A DNA stretch of 28,402 nt from Bacillota bacterium. GTDB lineage: Bacteria; Bacillota; Clostridia; Oscillospirales; Ethanoligenentaceae. Location: positions 1-28,402 of the forward strand of contig JAEWAU010000056.1 in NCBI GenBank assembly GCA_023391535.1. The letters are read 5' to 3'. The position numbers and the translations under genes were made by a program. Each line of letters begins with the position of its first letter. The stretch's first letter is position 1. This document shows, one piece after another, positions 14,819-21,833 of the stretch. The notes beneath the pieces are model-generated. The model was given only the letters and a program-made list of their open reading frames with translations, was not told the DNA's origin and searched no databases.

Positions 14819-14836
14819 GGAACCCGCGGCGAAAAA
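14819..14836. repeat. Copy 2 of an 18-bp dispersed repeat
   Basis: This copy is identical to 9179-9196 and in the same orientation. Just upstream are a perfect 12-bp palindrome CGCCGATCGGCG (14801-14812) and an inverted repeat around GCCGGATTCCGGC (14776-14788). The stretch from 14731 to the opp promoter holds no gene. Confidence 0.5.
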
Positions 14837-14903
14837 AAGAGCAAATAGGGAAGATCGAACAAAAATATTTCATGGTGGTTCGACATGATTTCGGTTATAT
14901 GAC

Positions 14904-14932
14904 TTGCATTATTTGAAATTTTGCGTTAAAAT
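14904..14932 (+). promoter_or_regulatory. Promoter of the opp leader and operon
   Basis: TTGCAT (14904-14909), a 17-bp spacer and TAAAAT (14927-14932) sit in AT-rich DNA. Transcription would begin near 14939, giving a leader of about 430 nt before the binding-protein gene. Confidence 0.7.
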
Positions 14933-14938
14933 AGTATG

Positions 14939-15371
14939 CGTTGTAAGAACGAGATTGCATGAAAAATTTCGTTTTACAGCCTGCTTTGAACGGAAATCCC
15001 CGTTGTTTGTTCCCGCTTTTGCAAGTGCCGGTGCCGGAAGCCTGCTTTTGAGCTCGTTCGGAAAACGAAGCAGAGTTTCGAAGGAATGAATCATCCGGTG
15101 TTTCAGGATTCAGAACATGAGCGGAAGAGCGCAGGGGGCACGCAGTTTCCTGCAGGAACGCAAAGGTTTCACTCGGCAATGGCGCTGAGGCGTGTGCCAT
15201 TTGTCGGGTGTTTTCTTTAAACCGCGAAAACCGTCCGCGGTTTTTCGAAAAAGAAAACAGTCTGGAGAGGGCAAACGGCTGCGCAGAAACAAAAAGCAGC
15301 ACACCGTTTGGGAATGGAAGTCGGAGAAATCCGGTGATACTTTCATTAAAAAAAGGATGGGAGGACAATCT
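14939..15371 (+). other. Long structured 5' leader of the opp operon
   Basis: No convincing gene is seen. The leader opens with a 13-bp hairpin (14943-14956 with 14965-14977, one bulged G). Further hairpins follow: AACGG/CCGTT near 14990, CTGCTT/AAGCAG around 15042-15075, and CAAACGG/CCGTTTG (15272-15278 with 15304-15310) just before the ribosome binding site. A terminator-like hairpin lies in the middle, at 15219-15245. The layout implies post-initiation control of the operon, but I recognise no known riboswitch core. Confidence 0.5.
15219..15245 (+). terminator. Terminator-like hairpin in the opp leader
   Basis: AAACCGCG (15219-15226) pairs with CGCGGTTT (15236-15243) around a 9-nt loop and runs into TTTTT (15241-15245). 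Flanking TTTTCTTT and AAAGAAAA could extend the stem. It lies 127 bp before the operon's first start codon, as expected for an attenuator. Confidence 0.6.
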
Positions 15372-17081
15372 ATGAAAAAGCGCATGGTAGTAGCCGCAGC
15401 GCTTGCCGGCATGATGCTGCTGACATCCTGCAAAGCTACTACGAAGACCCCCACGAACACCGCGGCGGCAAAGCTCGCGGGCACTGTCTCGGCAGCCGAT
15501 ACCACCAAGAGCCCGGCGCAGGCCAACAGCCGGAGCGACACCTTTGTTGTGGGCAACACGCAGATGAGCGGGGTTTGGAACAAGGAATATTCCTCAAACT
15601 CCTACGACTGGTACGTCTGCGACGTCATGTTTGATTACCTGGTGACGCCTACCCCGGACGGCAAGGCAATGGACAACGCGGCCACCTATACCATCTCCAA
15701 GGACGCCAAGACCTTCACGTTCAAGATCAAGAAGGACGTTAAGTATTGGGATGGGAATGCGGCCACGGCGGATGACGTCGTTTGGTACCTTACCTATCTG
15801 GCGGACCCGAACTACGACGGCCAGGTCGACCTTTCCTCGCTGAACATCGAAGGCTACGACGCCTACCACAAGGGCAGCGCCACTTCGATTTCCGGCGTGA
15901 AGGCTCTGGACAAAAACACCGTTCAGATCACGCTGACCCAGCCGAACGCGGCCGGCCTGTGGAACCTGAACATGCCGCTCATTGAAAAAGCGTATTACGC
16001 GCCGAACTTCAAGAAGGGCGACGCCAAAGAGGTTTCCGCCGAGTGGGCGAAGAAAGCCCCGATGGGCACCGGCGCGTATAAGTTCGTGAGCTACAGCGCG
16101 GCCACCGGCGCCAAGCTGACGGCAAACGACAATTATTTCAACGGCAAGCCGAAGATCGCAAACCTCGAATTCGCCGTGGTTCCCGAAGGCCAGGAGCTCC
16201 AGAGCGTGCAGACCGGCCAAACGGACTTCGACAACGCCACCTGCAGCGATGACGACGTTGCGGCCGTGAAGAAAGCCAGCTTCATCAATGCGTACTACTA
16301 CCCGACCAACGGCTTTGGCATGGTTCAGTGGAACCTCACGGAAGACAAGTTCAAGGATGTGCGCGTGCGCCAGGCTCTGGCCTACGGCCTCAACCGCGCC
16401 GCGGTCATCAAGAGCGTCTACGGTCCTTACGGGCTGCAGAACGACGTTCCGCTGCCGATGGCTTCCTGGGGCTATACGTCCGATGCGAAAAACGGCATCA
16501 CGACCTATGACTTCAACCTTGCGAAAGCAAAGCAGCTCCTCAACGACGCCGGCTGGACGCTGAACCCGAACACCAACCAGCTTGAAAAAGACGGCAAGGC
16601 GTTCACCATCGATTTCACCGCCACCAGCGGCAACCCTGTTACCGACGTTATGCTGCCGGAAATGAAGCAGGATTACGCCAAACTCGGCATCAAGGTGAAC
16701 GTGGAAACCGCTGACTTTGCAACGCTCCTGAAGGGCTATTACGCCGCCACGCTGGATGCCACATTCCTCGGCAACGGCCTTTCGACGCCTGACCCGGATA
16801 CGAGTGTGCAGTTCATGACCGGCCAGGGCCAGAACTACTACAAGTATTCGAACACCGCTCTCGACACGCTCTACAAGGATGAGCTGACCGAAACCAACCA
16901 GTCCAAGCGCACACAGCTCTTCTATCAGATCGATAAGATCCTCAACAACGATCTGCCGGTGTTCACGATTTACCAGCGCAACGATATGTATGTCGTGAAC
17001 TCCCGGATCGGTAATATTCCTACGATGGGCGCTTTCCGCGATCCGCAACTGGATTTCTACAAGTACACCATCAAGAAATAA
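15372..17081 (+). CDS. oppA: Oligopeptide/dipeptide ABC transporter, substrate-binding lipoprotein
   Basis: Extracytoplasmic binding protein (SBP_bac_5 family) that delivers peptides, or less often other solutes such as nickel or sugars, to the OppBCDF importer. The 569-residue product has a lipoprotein signal peptide with lipobox LLTSC (Cys20) and a Thr/Ala-rich linker. Family segments include FKIKKDVKYWDGNAATADDV near residues 117-136, PMGTGAYKFVSY, VRVRQALAYGLNRAAVIKSV and a YQRNDMYVVNSRI stretch near the end. ATG at 15372 follows GGGAGGA with 7-nt spacing; the frame extends upstream to 15192, but that would bury the signal peptide. Neighbouring permease and ATPase genes and the following peptidase favour peptides as cargo. 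Confidence 0.9.
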   Translation: MKKRMVVAAALAGMMLLTSCKATTKTPTNTAAAKLAGTVSAADTTKSPAQANSRSDTFVVGNTQMSGVWNKEYSSNSYDWYVCDVMFDYLVTPTPDGKAMDNAATYTISKDAKTFTFKIKKDVKYWDGNAATADDVVWYLTYLADPNYDGQVDLSSLNIEGYDAYHKGSATSISGVKALDKNTVQITLTQPNAAGLWNLNMPLIEKAYYAPNFKKGDAKEVSAEWAKKAPMGTGAYKFVSYSAATGAKLTANDNYFNGKPKIANLEFAVVPEGQELQSVQTGQTDFDNATCSDDDVAAVKKASFINAYYYPTNGFGMVQWNLTEDKFKDVRVRQALAYGLNRAAVIKSVYGPYGLQNDVPLPMASWGYTSDAKNGITTYDFNLAKAKQLLNDAGWTLNPNTNQLEKDGKAFTIDFTATSGNPVTDVMLPEMKQDYAKLGIKVNVETADFATLLKGYYAATLDATFLGNGLSTPDPDTSVQFMTGQGQNYYKYSNTALDTLYKDELTETNQSKRTQLFYQIDKILNNDLPVFTIYQRNDMYVVNSRIGNIPTMGAFRDPQLDFYKYTIKK

Positions 17082-17118
17082 ACCGGAGTCGGTTTGACAC
17101 AATATTGTGGATCGGTAT

Positions 17119-17155
17119 GGAATGCCCGGAGGGGAGGATCCCGTCCGGGCATTCC
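17119..17155 (+). other. 12-bp hairpin between binding-protein and permease genes
   Basis: GGAATGCCCGGA (17119-17130) pairs perfectly with TCCGGGCATTCC (17144-17155) around a 13-nt loop. There is no T-run. It lies in the 100-bp gap between oppA and oppB, where such hairpins usually protect the upstream mRNA from 3' decay or cause partial termination. Confidence 0.75.
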
Positions 17156-17181
17156 GACTGATTTGAAGAGGAGGTTTGCCG

Positions 17182-18150
17182 ATGTGGAAATATATAGTGC
17201 GCCGGTTGCTGCAGATGATTCCCATATTAATCGGCGTTTCCATCATCCTGTATTGCATCGTCCATATGGTGCCCGGTAACTACATTCTGATGCAAGCTCA
17301 TAACTCACATATGACCGCGGCGCAGCTCCAGCACCTGGAATCCCTTTACGGTATCAACGATCCGTTCTATATCGGGTATTTTAAATGGCTCAAGGGGATC
17401 GTGCTGCATTTCGATTTCGGCGATTCCTTCGTATATAAAGAGCCTGTGACGACCGTTCTCGGCACCTACATCTGGAACTCCTTTAAAATGGCGTTCCCGG
17501 CGTTTATTCTGGAACTGCTCATCGCCATTCCGTGCGGCATCATTTCGGCGACGCACCAGTATTCCAAACGGGATATGACGCTGACGTTCATTGCGTTCTT
17601 CGCATTCTCTTTCCCGTCTTTCTTCCTGGGCTGCATTCTGCAGAATATTTTTGCGATTAACCTCGGCGTGCTTCCGCTTTCGGGTCTTACCACCCCCGGC
17701 GTGAACTATACGGGCTTTGCCAACGTTCTGGATCAGGCAAAGCATCTGATTTTGCCGGTGCTGGTGCTCACCACCATCAGCTTTGGCTCGCTGATGCGCT
17801 ATGTGCGCATGTCCATGCTCGAGGTTACTAATCAAGACTATATCCGGACGGCACGCGCCAAGGGCCTGCCGGAACACACGGTTGTATATAAACACGAGCT
17901 TCGCAACGCGCTGATCCCCATCGTCACCATTCTGGGTCTCAGCCTTCCAGGGTTGTTCACGGGCGCCATCATCACAGAATCGATCTTCGGCATTCCCGGC
18001 GTCGGCTATATCTCCTACCATGCCATTTTGCAGCGCGATTACCCGCTCATGCTGGGCTTCTGCGTAATGGTCGCCGTTCTGACCCTGTTCGGGAACCTGC
18101 TGGCGGATATCTTCTATTCGCTGGTAGACCCGCGCGTAAAGCTGAAGTGA
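17182..18150 (+). CDS. oppB: Peptide ABC transporter permease OppB/DppB
   Basis: First membrane subunit of the peptide importer, 322 residues. It opens with the family-typical MWKYIVRRLLQMIPILIGVS and VHMVPGN, followed by six transmembrane helices. The ATPase-contacting loop reads QDYIRTARAKGLPEHTVVYK with HELRNALIPIVTILGL, and the C-terminus has DPRVKLK. ATG at 17182 is preceded by GAGGAGG with 7-nt spacing; an in-frame TTG two codons earlier is less likely. OppC starts 4 bp after its stop. Confidence 0.93.
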   Translation: MWKYIVRRLLQMIPILIGVSIILYCIVHMVPGNYILMQAHNSHMTAAQLQHLESLYGINDPFYIGYFKWLKGIVLHFDFGDSFVYKEPVTTVLGTYIWNSFKMAFPAFILELLIAIPCGIISATHQYSKRDMTLTFIAFFAFSFPSFFLGCILQNIFAINLGVLPLSGLTTPGVNYTGFANVLDQAKHLILPVLVLTTISFGSLMRYVRMSMLEVTNQDYIRTARAKGLPEHTVVYKHELRNALIPIVTILGLSLPGLFTGAIITESIFGIPGVGYISYHAILQRDYPLMLGFCVMVAVLTLFGNLLADIFYSLVDPRVKLK

Positions 18151-18154
18151 GGCG

Positions 18155-19603
18155 ATGAAGATGAATAATATAAGAAAGAACCCCGAGGTTCCGTCGGCCA
18201 TCGCTTCGCTGGTCGCGCTCATCGGCTCGATTGTCTGCATTTTCTGCCCGTTTATCAGCATCCCGGATTATCAGCCCGTTCTGGGCATTCAGCTGATGTT
18301 CCATCTGTTCCGCCGCTTCGATATTGCGATGGCGGATTCCAACGCCGTTCCGGGCCTGACGTTTTACAGCACGTCCCTCGCGCTGATCTTCGTATTCCTC
18401 TTTTTTGTGGCTTCCGCCGTATCTCTGTTCCTTTTCCTGCGCGGCGGCCACAAAAAATGGCTGGATACATCGTTCGGCCTGACACTTGCCGGCCTCGTTT
18501 CTTACGGAATCCAGCTGTTCAGCAGCAGCTCCTGGGTTTCCGATTTCTTCGGCGTGCTTTCACAGGCCACCAAAACGACCACCGGCGCCATTTCGTACCA
18601 AGTGCCGCTCGTCAACAACGTCTACACGGGCTTTGGAGCGCGACTGCTGGCGGTTTTCGCGCTGGCTGCGATGGCCGCCATCGGCATCAGCAAATACCAG
18701 CGGTATGAGAATACCGACCGCACGGCACACCTTCAAACGCCGCTCAACATCGCCTACCGCCAGTTTAAACGCAACAAACTGGCCATCTTCGGCATGGCCG
18801 TCGTCGTATTCGTTCTCGTCGTTTGCTTCTTCGGCCCGGTGTTCACCAACTACGCCATGCTGCAGACGGATATCACCATCGCGAAGCAGGCTCCGAGCCT
18901 GGCATTCCCCTTCGGAACGGACAGCGTTGGCCGCGACGGCCTTACGCGCCTGCTCTACGGCGGCCGCGATTCTCTGGAGATCGGCTTCGTTGTCGTATTC
19001 ATCGAACTGATCATCGGTACGGTCGTCGGCGGCATCGCTGGCTTCTACGGCGGCTGGGTGGATAACCTGCTCATGCGCATCGACGATGTGTTCCTGAGCC
19101 TGCCCATGATGCCGGTGGTCATTATCATCGGCGCTGTGATGATGGATATGAAGGTCGACCCCGCTCAGCGCATCTACTACATCATGCTCGTTCTGGGGCT
19201 TTTGTTCTGGCCTACTCTGGCGCGCCTGGTGCGCGGGCAGATCCTTTCGCTGCGCGAACAGGAATACATGGTGGCCGCGGAAGCGCTCGGCATCCGGGAT
19301 CGGCGCCGTATCTTCCGGCACCTCGTTCCGAACGCCCTGCCGAACATCATCGTTACGGCCACGCTGGATATCGGCAACGCCATCCTGACGGAATCCGCGC
19401 TTTCCTTCCTCGGCCTCGGCGTCGCCATCCCCTATCCTTCCTGGGGCAATATCGTGAACGCCGCAACGAACAACCCCATCGATTTTGCTCTGCGCCCCTG
19501 GCTGTGGATTCCCGCCGGCACTGCCATTCTGATTACGGTGCTGTGCTTTAACCTGGTGGGCGACGGTCTGCGCGACGCGTTCGATCCCAAAATGAAGCAG
19601 TAG
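18155..19603 (+). CDS. oppC: Peptide ABC transporter permease OppC/DppC with N-terminal membrane extension
   Basis: Second membrane subunit of the peptide importer. At 482 residues it is about 180 longer than a usual OppC (about 300). The extra N-terminal part contains four hydrophobic helices at about residues 13-35, 73-95, 103-122 and 160-180. The normal OppC then begins at about 195: the OppC_N helix (206-230), FPFGTDSVGRDGLTRLLYG, and the EAA loop EYMVAAEALGIRDRRRIFRH followed by LVPNALPN. The C-terminus is intact (FNLVGDGLRDAFDPKMK). ATG at 18155 is taken; ATG at 18161, two codons later, has better spacing from TGAGG. I do not recognise the added domain; it could dock an accessory protein or stabilise the complex. 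Confidence 0.9.
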   Translation: MKMNNIRKNPEVPSAIASLVALIGSIVCIFCPFISIPDYQPVLGIQLMFHLFRRFDIAMADSNAVPGLTFYSTSLALIFVFLFFVASAVSLFLFLRGGHKKWLDTSFGLTLAGLVSYGIQLFSSSSWVSDFFGVLSQATKTTTGAISYQVPLVNNVYTGFGARLLAVFALAAMAAIGISKYQRYENTDRTAHLQTPLNIAYRQFKRNKLAIFGMAVVVFVLVVCFFGPVFTNYAMLQTDITIAKQAPSLAFPFGTDSVGRDGLTRLLYGGRDSLEIGFVVVFIELIIGTVVGGIAGFYGGWVDNLLMRIDDVFLSLPMMPVVIIIGAVMMDMKVDPAQRIYYIMLVLGLLFWPTLARLVRGQILSLREQEYMVAAEALGIRDRRRIFRHLVPNALPNIIVTATLDIGNAILTESALSFLGLGVAIPYPSWGNIVNAATNNPIDFALRPWLWIPAGTAILITVLCFNLVGDGLRDAFDPKMKQ

Positions 19604-19617
19604 GGGAGGGAAAACGA

Positions 19618-20595
19618 ATGCCCGAAACAATATTGAGCCTCAGAGACCTGAAAACGTATTTTACAACGAGCCTCGGCACGGTGAAAGCCGTGAACGGCGT
19701 TTCGTTCGATATCGAAAAAGGACAGACCGTGGGCGTAGTGGGCGAATCCGGCTGCGGGAAGAGCATGACTTCCCTGTCCATTATGCACCTGCTGCCCAAA
19801 AACGGGAATATCGTGGGCGGCCAGATTCTGTTCAAAGGGCAGGATATCGCCGGTTACACCCCGGAACAGATGCGGCATATCGACGGCAAAGAGATCTCGA
19901 TGATTTTCCAGGAGCCGATGACCTCGCTCAACCCGGTGTTCACAGTGGGCGACCAGATCGCGGAAGCGCTGATTCTGCACGAAAACCTCAATAAGGCCCA
20001 CGCGAAGAAGCGCGCGATCGAAATGATCGGCACGGTGGGGATTTCCCGCCCCGAGGGCGTTTACAAGGAATATCCGCACGAGCTTTCCGGCGGCATGCGG
20101 CAGCGCATCATGATCGCCATGGCGCTTGCGTGCCATCCGTCGCTGCTTATCGCCGACGAGCCGACCACGGCGCTCGACGTCACGATTCAGGCACAGATCC
20201 TCGACCTGCTGCGGCAGATCAAGAAGGATCTTGGCATGTCCATCATGATGATTACGCACGATCTCGGCATCGTGGCGGAAATGGCCGATTATGTCGTCGT
20301 TATGTACGCGGGACGCATTGTGGAAAAAGGCCCGGTGCGTGAGATTTTTGCCCATCCGTCGCACCCTTATACGCAGGGGCTTTTGAAAGCGAAGCCGTCC
20401 GTGCTGGATGTCAAGGATCGGCTGTATACCATCCCCGGGCAGGTTTCCAACCTGATCGGTCTTCCGGATTCCTGCTATTTCGGCGATCGGTGCGAGTTCT
20501 GCAAAGATATTTGCAGGCAGGGCTTCCCGCCGGTGTGCGAAGTCGGCGAAGGGCACTTTGCTGCCTGCACGCTGTATGGGGGTGAACGCAAATGA
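19618..20595 (+). CDS. oppD: Peptide ABC transporter ATPase OppD/DppD
   Basis: One of two cytoplasmic ATPases of the peptide importer, 325 residues. Motifs are Walker A GESGCGKSM, Q-loop MIFQEPMTSLNP, signature ELSGGMRQRIMIAMAL, Walker B LLIADEPTTALDV and switch MITHDLGIVAEM. The C-terminal oligopeptide-ATPase extension begins SHPYTQGLL and carries clustered cysteines (CYFGDRCEFCKDIC), a region that in some OppD/DppD proteins holds an iron-sulfur cluster. AGGGGAGGG lies about 8 nt before ATG 19618. The stop overlaps the oppF start (ATGA). Confidence 0.94.
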   Translation: MPETILSLRDLKTYFTTSLGTVKAVNGVSFDIEKGQTVGVVGESGCGKSMTSLSIMHLLPKNGNIVGGQILFKGQDIAGYTPEQMRHIDGKEISMIFQEPMTSLNPVFTVGDQIAEALILHENLNKAHAKKRAIEMIGTVGISRPEGVYKEYPHELSGGMRQRIMIAMALACHPSLLIADEPTTALDVTIQAQILDLLRQIKKDLGMSIMMITHDLGIVAEMADYVVVMYAGRIVEKGPVREIFAHPSHPYTQGLLKAKPSVLDVKDRLYTIPGQVSNLIGLPDSCYFGDRCEFCKDICRQGFPPVCEVGEGHFAACTLYGGERK

Positions 20596-21560
20596 GCGAA
20601 CCGCTGCTGAGAGTGGAGCACCTGAAAAAATATTTCCCGATCAAGGGCGGCGTTTTCCAGCACACGGTCGGCCATGTAAAGGCGGTGGAAGACGTTTCGC
20701 TCACCCTGGAAAAGGGCGAGACCTTCGGCCTTGTGGGTGAATCCGGCTGCGGCAAGAGCACGGCCGGGCGCACCATTCTGCGTCTTTACGAGCCAACCGG
20801 CGGCAACGTGTACTTCCACGGCGAGGATATTATGAAAAAATCCCGCCGCGAAATGCGCGACCTGCGCCAGAAGATGCAGATCGTGTTCCAGGACCCGTAC
20901 AGTTCCCTGAACCCGCGCATCACCGTAGGCGAGAGCATCGGCGAGGCGTTGGTGGAGCACGGGCTTGTTACTCATGCCAAGCAGAAAGAGGCCGTGATGG
21001 CCGTTATGGAGCAGTGCGGCCTGAACACGCAGCAGATCGACCGCTACCCGCACGAATATTCGGGCGGCCAGCGTCAGCGCGTCGGTATTGCGCGCGCGCT
21101 CGCACTGCACCCGGAGTTCATCGTGTGCGACGAACCGGTTTCCGCGCTGGACGTTTCCATTCAAGCCCAGATCGTGAACCTGCTGTGCGACCTGCAGGCG
21201 AAATACAAGATATCCTACCTCTTCATCTCGCACGATCTCAGCGTGGTGCGGCATATCTCGCACCGCATCGGCGTGATGTACCTGGGCGAGCTGATTGAAA
21301 CGGCACCCAAGAACGAAATCTACGAGAACCCGCTGCACCCTTACACCAAGGCGCTGCTTTCCGCCGTGCCGGTGCCGGACCCGGATGCCAAGCGCAACCG
21401 CATCATTCTGCCCGGCGACCTGCCGAGCCCGGCCAACCCGCCTTCAGGGTGCAAGTTCCACACCCGCTGCCCCATGTGCCAGGAAATCTGCAAAACGCAG
21501 CGCCCCGAAATGCGCGATGCGGGCAACGGGCACAAAGTGGCCTGCCATTTCGCGCTGTAA
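20592..21560 (+). CDS. oppF: Peptide ABC transporter ATPase OppF/DppF
   Basis: Partner ATPase of OppD, 322 residues. Motifs are the OppF-type insertion YFPIKGGVFQHTVGHVKAV before the first ABC strand, Walker A GESGCGKST, Q-loop IVFQDPYSSLNPR, signature YSGGQRQRVGIARAL, Walker B FIVCDEPVSALDV and switch FISHDLSVVRHI. The C-terminal extension has NPLHPYTKALLSAVP and the cysteine motif CKFHTRCPMCQEIC. Its start overlaps the oppD stop by 4 bp. It is the last gene of the operon and is followed by a terminator. Confidence 0.95.
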   Translation: MSEPLLRVEHLKKYFPIKGGVFQHTVGHVKAVEDVSLTLEKGETFGLVGESGCGKSTAGRTILRLYEPTGGNVYFHGEDIMKKSRREMRDLRQKMQIVFQDPYSSLNPRITVGESIGEALVEHGLVTHAKQKEAVMAVMEQCGLNTQQIDRYPHEYSGGQRQRVGIARALALHPEFIVCDEPVSALDVSIQAQIVNLLCDLQAKYKISYLFISHDLSVVRHISHRIGVMYLGELIETAPKNEIYENPLHPYTKALLSAVPVPDPDAKRNRIILPGDLPSPANPPSGCKFHTRCPMCQEICKTQRPEMRDAGNGHKVACHFAL

Positions 21561-21641
21561 TAAGCCGGAAACTGTCGGGCGAGGGGGCGCACGTCCCCCA
21601 ACCGGTTTATGAAAAATCTGTGCAAACAGACGCGGCCTGTG

Positions 21642-21687
21642 GCAAGCAGGTAGGAGGCAAACCTGTCTCCCGCCTGCTTGCTTTTTT
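21642..21687 (+). terminator. Intrinsic terminator of the opp operon
   Basis: GCAAGCAGG (21642-21650) pairs with CCTGCTTGC (21673-21681), with an inner GGAG/CTCC stem, followed by six T (21682-21687). A second hairpin (GCGGTTTT at 21692-21699 with AAAACCGC at 21722-21729) follows at once. The rest of the gap before the next start has TATAAC at 21761-21766 as a possible -10 for the peptidase gene, with no good -35. Confidence 0.88.
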
Positions 21688-21833
21688 CATGGCGGTTTTT
21701 CCGGCTTTTCGCCCGGAGCGGAAAACCGCGCTGTATGGAATGGCTGCGCCGCTCCCATACTATAACGCGAACCAATTTGAGCAGAGGCGGGCGGTACCGA
21801 ATACGCACCGCCAAACGACAGGGAGGAAGAACA

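Noticed and set aside
9573..15041. Shared 12-mer GGTGCCGGAAGC in the liv (9573-9584) and opp (15030-15041) leaders
   Set aside because: Twelve-base coincidences are expected by chance in 28 kb of GC-rich DNA, and the surrounding structures do not correspond.
15594..17258. 554-codon open frame antisense to oppA
   Set aside because: Its Val/Arg/His-rich composition is the codon-complement of oppA; no ribosome binding site or domain is seen.
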